The notes beneath the pieces were generated by a model. That model did not search any database. It was not told the DNA's origin and worked only from the letters and a program-made list of their open reading frames with translations. Source: an uncultured Roseiflexaceae bacterium (GTDB taxonomy: Bacteria; Chloroflexota; Chloroflexia; Chloroflexales; Roseiflexaceae). Taken from it: a stretch of 64,000 nt of DNA. This document shows, piece by piece, positions 44,144 to 52,333 of this stretch (position 1 is its first letter; the number at the start of each line of letters is the position of its first letter). The stretch covers positions 1 to 64,000 of the forward strand of contig CALKHR010000195.1 in assembly GCA_937988885.1 (NCBI GenBank), written 5' to 3'. A program made the position numbers and the translations under genes.

Positions 44144-45409
44144 CTACCCGAAGATATACGCGTCGATGAAGCTGTTGCGGAACACGCCGCGCGGATCGTA
44201 GCGGTTGATCAGCGCTCGGAACGCATCGAGCTGAGTGTAGTGGCGCTGCACATCCGCGGGCGAGAGCGTGAACAGCTTGCCCCAATGCGGGCGCACCTCG
44301 AACGGCGCAAGCACCGCCTCGATCCGCGGAAGCAGTTGCTGAACCGCAGGCCAATCGCGCTTCCACGTGAAGTGAAGGCCCACGACATCCTGCTGATAGC
44401 TGGGACTCATCCAGAACGTGTCGGCGGCTACCGTGCGGATCTCGGAGATGAGCAGGAGCGGCGCGATCTGCGAGTGCAGTTGCGCCACAGCCCGTATCGC
44501 AGCCACGGCGTGGCGGCGCGGCACGAAGTACTCGCTCTGCAACTCAGCGCCGTTGCTCGGCGTCTTGCCGATGCGGAAGTGCGGCAAGCGATCGTACCAC
44601 GGCCCGGGCTGGCCCATCTGCGGCGTGCAGGGATCGGCAGGAAGTTCGGTGATCGGGTGGCGGTGCGTGGGTGCGAGCCGCGCGCCGAAGAACGTCGGCT
44701 CCAGTGGCCGCGCATTGGCGTCGGCGAGTTTATCCTTGAGCCAGACCTGGTTGATCCAATCGGGACGCCAATCGGTGAACAGACTGACGCTGTAGGCCGC
44801 ACCGCTGATCTGATCGAACGATTCGTCGATGTGGTGCCAGGGCAGTTCTTCGTAGACAGCCTGCTGCGCCAAGAAGGTCGGCTCCACCTTCAGCGTGAGC
44901 TTTGTGACCACACCCAGTGCGCCGAGGCCAACCACCGCGCCAAAGAACGTATCGTCGGCATCGTCGCGGCTGAGTTGCACCACATCGCCATCGGCGGTGA
45001 GCAGTTCGAGCGCGACGACGCTGGTTGCCAGGTTGCCGTTGGCGTTGCCCGAACCGTGCGTGGCGGTGGCGCAGGCCCCTGCTACCGAGATGTGCGGCAG
45101 CGAGGCGAGATTGTGCAGCGCAAAGCCCGCCTCGTGCAGGGCTGGAGCGATTTGGCTGTAGGTCGCGCCACCTTCGATCGTAGCTGTGCCGCGCTCGGGA
45201 TCGATCTCAAGGATGCGGTTGAAGTGTTCGAGCGAAATCTGATCACCGCTGGTATCGGCGATCGGGTTGAACGAGTGGCGCGAGCCTAGCACGCGTAGCT
45301 TCGTGCTGCCAGTGACAATGCTTCGTAACTCATCAAACGTAGTAGGAGAGTGGACACGGGCGGCTTGGTAGACATAGTTGCCACCCCAATTCGTGCGCGA
45401 ATCGCCCAT
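44144..45409 (-). CDS. FAD-linked oxidase, alditol/xylitol oxidase-like
   Basis: 421 residues, the length of AldO. The VAO-type FAD domain starts with RVLGSRHSFNPIADT, in which His is the expected covalent FAD site, and continues ATIEGGATYSQIAPALHEAG and SVAGACATATHGSGNANG. The C-terminal half ends HWGKLFTLSP and YDPRGVFRNSF, typical of sugar-alcohol and aldonolactone oxidases. It would oxidise polyols with release of hydrogen peroxide. ATG 45409 has AAGGAG eight bases upstream. Confidence 0.9.
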   Translation of the reverse strand: MGDSRTNWGGNYVYQAARVHSPTTFDELRSIVTGSTKLRVLGSRHSFNPIADTSGDQISLEHFNRILEIDPERGTATIEGGATYSQIAPALHEAGFALHNLASLPHISVAGACATATHGSGNANGNLATSVVALELLTADGDVVQLSRDDADDTFFGAVVGLGALGVVTKLTLKVEPTFLAQQAVYEELPWHHIDESFDQISGAAYSVSLFTDWRPDWINQVWLKDKLADANARPLEPTFFGARLAPTHRHPITELPADPCTPQMGQPGPWYDRLPHFRIGKTPSNGAELQSEYFVPRRHAVAAIRAVAQLHSQIAPLLLISEIRTVAADTFWMSPSYQQDVVGLHFTWKRDWPAVQQLLPRIEAVLAPFEVRPHWGKLFTLSPADVQRHYTQLDAFRALINRYDPRGVFRNSFIDAYIFG

Positions 45410-45547
45410 AACAATGCTCCTTAGTTTGTGGGAAGGCAGCACGTATTATAGCATTGTTATGGGCAAAACACGCGATAAGCACAGAGCAACAGCGCTCTTT
45501 TTGTGGTTTTCCAAACATCACGGACACAAGCGAAGTGATGAGCAGCG

Positions 45548-46750
45548 TTATGCGCCGCAGCCAACCACCAAGGCGGCCCGCATCGTTCCATCCGCCACCG
45601 TGTAGACCTCAGTTGTGCCGCCCTCGTAGTAATGGCTTTCGATCACGATCTCCAGCACACCATCGCCATCCAAATCGAGCAGCGCCAGCAAGCTGAAGGA
45701 ATTCGGCGCGGCAAACTCGCTCGCCCTCGGGTACAGTTCCGAGGCCACCTCGCGCAACGTGCCTTTGTCCTTATTCCAAAGCAGGATCGCCGAATAATCG
45801 CCCGCATTTGCCGAAACACCAAACGACTCGGTGGCCGTGTAGCGCGTGGCGGTGATCAGCGTCTCCACGCTACCGTCATCCTCAAGATCGATCTCAACAA
45901 CCTGGTTGATCTCAACCTCCGGCTGAGCAATACCCTGCTCGACCAGCCAATCGGCCACCAGCGTTTCGATCTCCGATGAAGCGGAGACAATGACAGGCGT
46001 GCGCGGCTGTGCATCCCAATCGCTCACCAAGGCGATCGTGCGCTCCGATGGTTCGGGCGTCAGCGCAATGGTGAAGACATCCTCGCACGGGCCATCACCA
46101 ATCGTCTCAGGCAGCGCGCCAGTCGCCGTGCCCACCTGCCCCATCAGGCTGTACAAGCGATAGTTTTCGCCACCAGCGAGATGCCTCACAGTCTCCTGTG
46201 GCTCGTGCCAGGTGCCATTACCACTGCTCCCCAACAAGAAGCCCGTGAGCGTATCGACAACCGGATACAGGGGCGCATAGGCAACGGCGTCGCTGCGAAA
46301 TAGCTTCTCGCCAGTCAGCGGACCGACGATCCCATCAGCGTCTAGATCATTGGCCTGTTGGAACGCTATCACGGCTCGTTCGGTCTGCGGCCCAAAGATC
46401 CCATCGACTACACCAACTTGCGAATAGCCAAGATCGAGCAAGCGTTGCTGCACGGCAGCGACATCATCGCCCTCCAGCGGCGGATTCTGCAGCAGGAGCG
46501 TGCGCGAGAGTTGCACAGCCGTCGGCACCTCGGAAGCTGGCTGTGTCGTCGGAGGCACCTCGGTGGCAGGCTCCGCAGTCGGCGGCAGCTGCGCTTGCAC
46601 AGTTGGGCTTGGCTCGATCACCACCGTTGCGGAAGGCTGCGCGGTTGGGGCAAGCACAGGCTGTTGCGATGGCTCAGCGGAGCAGGACACCAAAAAACTG
46701 CTTATGAGCAAAGACACAATCCACATTCGTTGTTGAGGGAATCGTAGCAT
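45548..46750 (-). CDS. Lipoprotein with peptidoglycan-binding domain and FG-GAP-like motifs
   Basis: 400 residues. A lipoprotein signal ends in SFLVSC (lipobox LVSC). A long Pro/Thr/Val linker follows (to about 85), then a peptidoglycan-binding type 1 domain: DVAAVQQRLLDLGYSQVGVV and FGPQTERAVIAFQQ. The remainder has acidic motifs DLEDDGSVETLI and DLDGDGVLEIVI resembling calcium-binding FG-GAP/VCBS strands. It should anchor at the membrane and hold the cell wall. The ATG at 46750 is the second of two in a row and is better spaced from AAGGAG. Confidence 0.88.
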   Translation of the reverse strand: MLRFPQQRMWIVSLLISSFLVSCSAEPSQQPVLAPTAQPSATVVIEPSPTVQAQLPPTAEPATEVPPTTQPASEVPTAVQLSRTLLLQNPPLEGDDVAAVQQRLLDLGYSQVGVVDGIFGPQTERAVIAFQQANDLDADGIVGPLTGEKLFRSDAVAYAPLYPVVDTLTGFLLGSSGNGTWHEPQETVRHLAGGENYRLYSLMGQVGTATGALPETIGDGPCEDVFTIALTPEPSERTIALVSDWDAQPRTPVIVSASSEIETLVADWLVEQGIAQPEVEINQVVEIDLEDDGSVETLITATRYTATESFGVSANAGDYSAILLWNKDKGTLREVASELYPRASEFAAPNSFSLLALLDLDGDGVLEIVIESHYYEGGTTEVYTVADGTMRAALVVGCGA

Positions 46751-46837
46751 CATCACTCCTTTATTCAAGAAAACAATCAATTGCTCTATTAAACGACAAT
46801 ATTCGGTGAAAGTGCGCCTTCTGAAAGTGCTGAAAGA

Positions 46838-46866
46838 TTGAACAATACGAACATATGTATTACAAT
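46838..46866 (+). promoter_or_regulatory. dinB-family promoter with degenerate LexA-type box
   Basis: TTGAAC (46838-46843), 17 bases, TACAAT (46861-46866). The spacer contains GAAC-ATAT-GTAT (46849-46860), half of the GAAC-N4-GTTC box plus a two-base mismatch on the other half. Confidence 0.55.
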
Positions 46867-46895
46867 GCAGTGGCTCGTGCAGAAAGGAGCTGTCG

Positions 46896-47378
46896 ATGAA
46901 CGCACAGGCTTTCCGTCAATTGTACGATTATCACTTCAACGAGAACCGCGCCACCTGGGACAAGTACATTGCTCCCCTACCACCCGAATCATTCACGCAG
47001 CACATCAACTACTCGATCGGCTCGGTGCGCAACCATATTGTGCACCTATTTGAAGTTGACGATGCGTGGTTTAGCGAGTTGCAAGGGATCGAACCGCTGG
47101 CTCCGTTGCCAGCCGACACCAATGATCTCGATGCGATTCGGGCGTATGGGAATGCGGTGGAACAGCGAATGCGGGCGTACCTCGCAAACCTGCAGGACGA
47201 AACACTACTCACCACGCCGATTACTGAGCCCGAGGAGGATCGCCACCTGACTGTGTGGCAAGTGTTAATCCACGTGGTCAACCACGGCACCGATCACCGC
47301 GCGCAGTTCTTGCGCATCCTCCACGATTTCGGCGTCGATACCAGGTCGCAAGATTTTGTGTTTCACCTCTACCCGTAG
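46896..47378 (+). CDS. DinB-family metal-binding protein
   Basis: 160 residues, a four-helix bundle of the DinB/YfiT superfamily. The three metal-binding histidines are in SVRNHIVHLFEVDD and in HVVNHGTDHRAQFLR. Family members bind Zn or Ni and include thiol transferases and damage-inducible proteins without known activity. An AAAGGAG site is seen before ATG. The promoter carries a possible LexA-type site, in line with the family name. Confidence 0.88.
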   Translation: MNAQAFRQLYDYHFNENRATWDKYIAPLPPESFTQHINYSIGSVRNHIVHLFEVDDAWFSELQGIEPLAPLPADTNDLDAIRAYGNAVEQRMRAYLANLQDETLLTTPITEPEEDRHLTVWQVLIHVVNHGTDHRAQFLRILHDFGVDTRSQDFVFHLYP

Positions 47379-47388
47379 GAATCACCAA

Positions 47389-47423
47389 TTGAGCGCGAGA
47401 TATATTGACACACTCGCGCTCAA
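47389..47423 (+). terminator. Hairpin after the DinB-family gene
   Basis: Perfect 11-bp stem TTGAGCGCGAG and complement with a 13-base loop; no U-tract. The rest of the gap to 47626 has two TATACT boxes near 47440-47450 that may serve the next gene. Confidence 0.6.
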
Positions 47424-47626
47424 CGCTAACACTTGCAGTATACTTGCTATACTCGCTGCGAGAATTCGAAAAAGCGCTACCAACAGTGGAGCTTTCTTTT
47501 TTGACTCATCGCATCGGCCAACGAGCTAAAATAACGATGCTTCTTCTCGCTATCATATCTGCCACATAGCAGAGACGAACATTGTGTAACGCACGCTCAC
47601 AATTTGAAGAAAAGGAACGATCAACT

Positions 47627-48688
47627 ATGCCTCGTTCTTGGGTCGCGGAGGCTATTCGGCAGATCGAGCGCGATGCCCAGCGCTCCGCAGATACACACCT
47701 GATTCGGCTTTATCTTCCGCAACTTCCCGGCATCGACCTCTACCTGAAGGACGAATCGACACACCCCACGGGCAGCCTCAAACATCGCCTGGCCCGCTCG
47801 CTCTTTCTCTACGCACTCTGCAACGGCTGGATCAACGAGAACACCACGATCATCGAGGCATCATCGGGCAGCACCGCCGTCTCGGAGGCGTACTTCGCCC
47901 AGATGCTCGGCCTGCCCTTCGTCGCCGTTGTGCCGGAGCGCACCTCGGCGGCTAAAATCGAGCAGATCGCCTTCTATGGCGGGCGCTGCCACTTTGTGCC
48001 GCAAGCCTCCGATATGGACCCGGAAGCCCGCCGCCTTGCCGCTGAATGCAATGGGCACTACATGGACCAATTCACCTACGCGGAGCGGGCCACCGATTGG
48101 CGCGGCAACAACAACATCGCCGAATCGATCTTTGCGCAGATGAGCAGCGAGCCGCACCCCGAGCCGCGCTGGATCGTGGTGGGCGCTGGCACAGGCGGCA
48201 CCTCGGCCACCATCGGGCGCTACGTGCGCTATCGCGGCTACGCCACCAAGCTCTGCGTGGTCGATCCCGAATACTCCGCCTTCTACGACTACTGGAGAAC
48301 GCGCGACGCCACGCAGGCAGCCACTCAATCGTCGCGGATCGAGGGCATTGGGCGGCCAAGGCCCGAACTGTCGTTCCTGCCCGAAATTGTCGATCACATG
48401 ATCCGCGTGCCGGATGCCGCCTCGCTGGCAGCGATACGCGTGCTCGCGCGGTTGGTTGGCCGACGCTACGGCGGCTCAACAGGCACGAACTTCTATGGAG
48501 CGTTGCAGATCGCGGCGGAGATGGCGGCGCGTGGCGAGCACGGCTCGATCGTCACCCTGGCCTGCGATCCTGGGGACCGCTACATCGGCACCTACTACGA
48601 TGATGCCTGGGTCGCTGCGCAGGGCTACGATCTCGAACCGTACCAGTCTCAGCTAGAGCATTGTATCGCCACAGGGCAGTGGAAGTAG
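47627..48688 (+). CDS. PLP-dependent cysteine synthase-family enzyme, Cds1-like
   Basis: 353 residues of fold type II. The cofactor lysine lies in HPTGSLKHRLARSL, the substrate loop is EASSGSTAVSEAYFAQ, and the phosphate cup VVGAGTGGTSATIGRY. The C-terminus has RRYGGSTGTNFYGALQ and DPGDRYIGTYYDD, as in mycobacterial Cds1, an L-cysteine desulfhydrase that yields pyruvate, ammonia and sulfide. It may act in cysteine breakdown or redox balance; cysteine synthase activity is the alternative. ATG 47627 follows AAGGAA. Confidence 0.87.
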   Translation: MPRSWVAEAIRQIERDAQRSADTHLIRLYLPQLPGIDLYLKDESTHPTGSLKHRLARSLFLYALCNGWINENTTIIEASSGSTAVSEAYFAQMLGLPFVAVVPERTSAAKIEQIAFYGGRCHFVPQASDMDPEARRLAAECNGHYMDQFTYAERATDWRGNNNIAESIFAQMSSEPHPEPRWIVVGAGTGGTSATIGRYVRYRGYATKLCVVDPEYSAFYDYWRTRDATQAATQSSRIEGIGRPRPELSFLPEIVDHMIRVPDAASLAAIRVLARLVGRRYGGSTGTNFYGALQIAAEMAARGEHGSIVTLACDPGDRYIGTYYDDAWVAAQGYDLEPYQSQLEHCIATGQWK

Positions 48689-48734
48689 GAGAGAGGTTCA
48701 AGCAACCGACGGGGAACCGTTACCTGAGTGGGAG

Positions 48735-49403
48735 CTATGGCAGCGCGCCGTAATCGAGCGGATTAACGTTCACGCCGTCTTTCCAGATGTGGTAGTGCAG
48801 GTGCGGGCCGCTCGACTGCCCCGTCGAGCCCACGTAACCGATCAACTGACCGCGCTCCACCACTTGGCCATCCTCGACAGCGAACGCCTTGAGGTGGCCG
48901 TAGCCTGTTTTATAGGTCTGCCCCTGCACCCAAATGTGGTTTCCTGCGGGCCAGCTATTGTGCTCGAGCTTGACGACGCCGCTATGCGTGGCATACACTG
49001 GAGCGCCGAACGTGCCCTTCGGATCGGCTTGGCCGTCGCCGTCGCCGTCGAGCGCGAGGTCGATGCCGCCCCACGTCTCGGCGGGTGCGTGCGAGCCAAC
49101 GCCATAGCCCTGCGTCAGCACCGTGCGGTCGGATTGCAGTGGATTGCCGCTCGGTACATCGTTGCCGATCGGGCCGCGACCAGCCAGCGCAGTGCCAGTC
49201 AACGGTTGAGGGCCACTGTTGGAACTAGCAAAGGCTCCTATCACGGATGCGCTCGATCCAGCGGAGAGAGAATTGCCGTTCCACGTACTGATGTGAGTGG
49301 TTGAATTCTGGCTTTGGAACAAGAAATACACAAAGCCGCCCAGCACCAGCAGCAGCAACACAGTTTGAGAACGCGACAACGTTGGCAAACCACCACTGAT
49401 CAT
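48735..49403 (-). CDS. M23-family (LytM) peptidase-like protein with altered metal site
   Basis: 222 residues. One N-terminal membrane anchor (TVLLLLVLGGFVYFLF), a Ser/Asn-rich linker, then a LytM domain. The second-half motif GHLKAF and HLHYHIWKDG are kept. The first motif, normally H-x-x-x-D, reads ETWGGIDLAL, with Trp at the His position. Directly after it is LDGDGDGQADPKG, a DxDxDG calcium-loop-like insertion. It may be a non-catalytic activator, or use another His (GSHAPAE just before). It overlaps the preceding gene by ATGA and is last of a three-gene operon. Confidence 0.87.
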   Translation of the reverse strand: MISGGLPTLSRSQTVLLLLVLGGFVYFLFQSQNSTTHISTWNGNSLSAGSSASVIGAFASSNSGPQPLTGTALAGRGPIGNDVPSGNPLQSDRTVLTQGYGVGSHAPAETWGGIDLALDGDGDGQADPKGTFGAPVYATHSGVVKLEHNSWPAGNHIWVQGQTYKTGYGHLKAFAVEDGQVVERGQLIGYVGSTGQSSGPHLHYHIWKDGVNVNPLDYGALP

Positions 49404-50410
49404 CTCGATACTCCGTTTTGCCGCCAATTCTCAACCATCGTTACAACGGCATTGATATAGGCATCGACATTATTCTCGAAGGCCGGAGCATAGATCGGGA
49501 CGATCTGCTCAACGGTATGCGCTGAACGACCGTTGATGTACTCTCGCGAGATCAGTTTGTACCAATCCTCGATGCCAGTTTTCCAATCGGGATAATCGCG
49601 GAATCGGCCATAGCACGTCGGATACCCCGCGCAGATGATATTCCCGATATTATGGGTGGTGGTACCGCCAGATTTCATACCAGCCCAACCCGGGTTGGTG
49701 CCCGCGCTCGATTCGTGAATGAAAAAGGCCAGCGCGTAGGCTGGATCAATACCATATTGGATGCCGAGGTCGATCCAGAGCTGCCCCGTACCGACTGCCG
49801 GAGAACCGAACTGGCGCAGAACCGTCTCAACATCCTCTGCGGTGATCGTTGGAGGACCGATCACAGTATGTTCACCTGGTGGTGTTTGCGGGGCAACTGG
49901 CGGTGCAACCACAGCTGCAGGGCTGTTGTTGCTGATGCCAACGCGGCCCGGGTACGTGCTAAACGTCGTCTTCGTAGGCTGAGAGGCCACCAAAAAGATC
50001 ACCAAACATACGGCACCAATCAACAACACCAACCATGGGTTGCCCAGCAGCGAGCCGAGCAAGGAAGGTTGGTCAGCGCCGGTTGGCACAACGGGGCGCA
50101 ACGGCATCGGCTGCGAAGCTAACAACTTCGCCCGATCAAGGTCCACCATTGAAGCGCGAGTAGGAGGCACATACGAGGACTGTAGCTCCTGTTCGGCGCG
50201 CAACATCGGGCGCGGCACTGCAGGGCTAGGGCGGTGGGCACCCTGCGTGCGGGGGCGCCGTAGTTGCGTTTCGGCGAGATCCTCATCCAGATACGAGATC
50301 GGCTTAAGCTTCGGCGGAGTAGGAGGTGGCGCATCGCGCACCTCAATAAGTGGCGCACGTTGTTGTTGTGATGTATGTTTTTGGCGGCGCTTGTAATCGG
50401 CGTCGCTCAT
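49400..50410 (-). CDS. Membrane-anchored glucosaminidase-like murein hydrolase
   Basis: 336 residues. Residues 1-125 are cytoplasmic, Pro/Arg/Gln-rich and probably disordered. One helix follows (NPWLVLLIGAVCLVIFLVAS) and then an extracellular lysozyme-like domain: WIDLGIQYGIDPAYALAFF, catalytic-type Glu in FIHESSAGTNPG, and THNIGNIICAG plus YGRFRDYPDW. That pattern is the endo-beta-N-acetylglucosaminidase family. ATG directly abuts the upstream stop and its own stop overlaps the M23-like gene. Together the operon could cleave glycan and peptide parts of murein. Confidence 0.87.
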   Translation of the reverse strand: MSDADYKRRQKHTSQQQRAPLIEVRDAPPPTPPKLKPISYLDEDLAETQLRRPRTQGAHRPSPAVPRPMLRAEQELQSSYVPPTRASMVDLDRAKLLASQPMPLRPVVPTGADQPSLLGSLLGNPWLVLLIGAVCLVIFLVASQPTKTTFSTYPGRVGISNNSPAAVVAPPVAPQTPPGEHTVIGPPTITAEDVETVLRQFGSPAVGTGQLWIDLGIQYGIDPAYALAFFIHESSAGTNPGWAGMKSGGTTTHNIGNIICAGYPTCYGRFRDYPDWKTGIEDWYKLISREYINGRSAHTVEQIVPIYAPAFENNVDAYINAVVTMVENWRQNGVSR

Positions 50411-50938
50411 TTAGGGGCTCCCTTGTCTGATCTGAGCGTCTTCTTCGGGGGTGGGCAAACGAAATGCGCCATCCTTATTGAGATATACGATTTGCTCTCG
50501 ACGCACATCGAGCAGGAGATCGGCAGAGCCGTCGCCATCGATATCTTTCAAGCTCAAAAATACCGGCGTTAAATGCTCATCGGCACCAAACAGGTACGGG
50601 CCAGGCAATGTACGCACTTGAGAAGGATCGCCACCCGGAAGCTCAACCACCACGACTTGGCGATTCAAGTTGATCGCCATCAGATGCGTAGGTAACCCCG
50701 TTGTTTCTCCATGGCCAACAAATTCGGTAAGTTGCGTGGTGCGTGGGCGGCCATAGCGAATGTCATCGATCAGCACTTGGACTTTACTCATAACCATGCC
50801 CATCACAGCGTACAGCGCCAACGCTGCAAACAGCAGTGTGACGCCATACGCAGCTACGTGAAGGTGATTCGGCATCGTCGCGGGTTGGTATGAGCGTGTT
50901 CGAGAAACCGAACGTAATTGTCTGCTGGTGACTGCCAT
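50411..50938 (-). CDS. Single-pass membrane protein with FG-GAP-like motif
   Basis: 175 residues. One membrane helix at about 35-56 (AAYGVTLLFAALALYAVMGM), then an extracytoplasmic part with FLSLKDIDGDGSADLLLDV, an FG-GAP/calcium-loop motif. Not further recognised. The start ATG 50938 has a strong GAGGAGG; the frame is open much further upstream, but that segment spans the promoter. First gene of the murein-hydrolase operon. Confidence 0.8.
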   Translation of the reverse strand: MAVTSRQLRSVSRTRSYQPATMPNHLHVAAYGVTLLFAALALYAVMGMVMSKVQVLIDDIRYGRPRTTQLTEFVGHGETTGLPTHLMAINLNRQVVVVELPGGDPSQVRTLPGPYLFGADEHLTPVFLSLKDIDGDGSADLLLDVRREQIVYLNKDGAFRLPTPEEDAQIRQGSP

Positions 50939-51080
50939 CGCTATTGTCCTCCTCATCACATCTGATAGTGAGCAGTACGCAAGACGCAAAACAGAAGCGG
51001 CATATGCCACCTGCTTTTGTTGCTGAACACTATCAGCCAGTTCACCTGGAAGTTCGAGCCATCTCGACTTGGATGAGGAT

Positions 51081-51109
51081 ATTATATAGAACATGCGTTC
51101 TATTGTCAA
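51081..51109 (-). promoter_or_regulatory. Consensus promoter with LexA-type box for the murein-hydrolase operon
   Basis: Read leftward: TTGACA, 17 bases, TATAAT, both perfect. The spacer contains GAAC-GCAT-GTTC (51089-51100), the core of the LexA (DinR) box of Firmicutes and Actinobacteria, extended by A/T on both sides to AGAACGCATGTTCT. The remainder of 50939-51243 shows no gene. Confidence 0.8.
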
Positions 51110-51243
51110 TAGCGTGAGCATTCGATTCGCTTACCGATTGTAAGTGTGCTAGAGCCGTAAGCATATCTCACCTTGCATTATAAGAACGAAACGTCGAGGA
51201 TGCAAAGTATGAGTTTGCAAAAGCATTACACTCCCAAGAGCGG

Positions 51244-52182
51244 TTAAGCCACTTCTGCCCGTTCTAATGAGTTATTCGCCAATGCTGGATGCAAGCGAAT
51301 CGCAGCGAGCCACCCCTCCACAGCGGCCACTGGCAGAATGCCCTGTTCGGTCACGATTCCAGTGAGTTCGTTCAATGGTGTCCACTCAAAATAGCGATTC
51401 GAAACAGTGATGCCAGAAGGTGCATCGGACCAAACCTCGGCGGCTGGCCAATCTTGCTGTTCGGGAGTGCAATAGCCCAGCGGCAAGAACTTCTCGCCGC
51501 CGCACAAGGCGTAGATGGGGACTCCCAGCTTCTGCGCGGCCAACGCGAGCGAGCGCGTCCCGATCTTGTTGATGATACCGCGGTTGCTCAGCAAGTCGGC
51601 GCCAACGAGCACTAACTGCGCCTTCTCGACGGCAGCAGCAGCGGCGGCGTCCACCACAATCTTCACAGGAATATCGGCGCTAGCGAGCGCAGCAGCCGAT
51701 TCGCGACCTTCGTAGGCAGGGCGAGATTCGAGGCAAATCACCGAGAAGCGGCGGCCAGCGCGCCGAGCGTGTAAGAGGGCCTGCTCGACGGTACCGCTAT
51801 GGGCCAGCGTCACGATCGTGCCGCCGTCGGGGATCAGATCCAGCGCGCCTTCGGCCACCCGTAAGGCGTTCTGGCGAAGTTGACGTTTAAAATCATCTGT
51901 GGCTTGCGCAACAGCCAAGCGTAACTCACTTGGATGTTCGCGTTCCTCAAGCTTCCAAACGACCGCATTCACAAGGTTGACAAGCGGGGCCATGATCGGT
52001 TGTGCCCGGATCAACGCCCAACCAGTGGCGAGCAACTCCTGCCGGAACGCGTCGGGCGAAGATGCCTCGCCAGTACCCGCACGTCGCAACAGAATATCGG
52101 CAGCACGTTCGGCGATCTGTGCAGCACCCGAACGATTATCAGCAGCTATTTCGGCAATCGCTTGTGAGAACAATGGGTTCAA
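51244..52182 (-). CDS. eIF2B-alpha/MtnA/R15P-isomerase superfamily protein
   Basis: 312 residues. N-terminal helices (NPLFSQAIAEIAADNRSGAA) and a Rossmann-like C-terminal domain with SVICLESRPAYEGRE, VLVGADLLSNRGIINKIGT and GEKFLPL. These align best with the regulatory subunits of eIF2B. In MtnA and ribose-1,5-bisphosphate isomerase a catalytic Cys lies in THCN/THCHS; here the place reads TLAHSGTVEQAL, without Cys. An isomerase role is therefore doubtful, and sugar-phosphate or nucleotide binding is more likely. TTG start at 52182 behind GGAGGAGGT. Confidence 0.82.
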   Translation of the reverse strand: MNPLFSQAIAEIAADNRSGAAQIAERAADILLRRAGTGEASSPDAFRQELLATGWALIRAQPIMAPLVNLVNAVVWKLEEREHPSELRLAVAQATDDFKRQLRQNALRVAEGALDLIPDGGTIVTLAHSGTVEQALLHARRAGRRFSVICLESRPAYEGRESAAALASADIPVKIVVDAAAAAAVEKAQLVLVGADLLSNRGIINKIGTRSLALAAQKLGVPIYALCGGEKFLPLGYCTPEQQDWPAAEVWSDAPSGITVSNRYFEWTPLNELTGIVTEQGILPVAAVEGWLAAIRLHPALANNSLERAEVA

Positions 52183-52333
52183 GACCGACCTCCTCCCTAG
52201 ACGACCCCTCTCCTTTGTGGGATGGTAGGTCAGGCCATTCTGACGCAGGATTGACAAGAAATCAAAGTATCGTACATATGGCACCGTTGCACATTATCGA
52301 GCGTTGCACCTCATCCGTAGAACTTGGCTATCT

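Noticed and set aside
43925..45289. 454-codon plus-strand frame opposite the alditol-oxidase-like gene
   Set aside because: Long only because of high GC; the opposite frame has FAD motifs, a strong start and the expected length. It also runs through a dispersed repeat.
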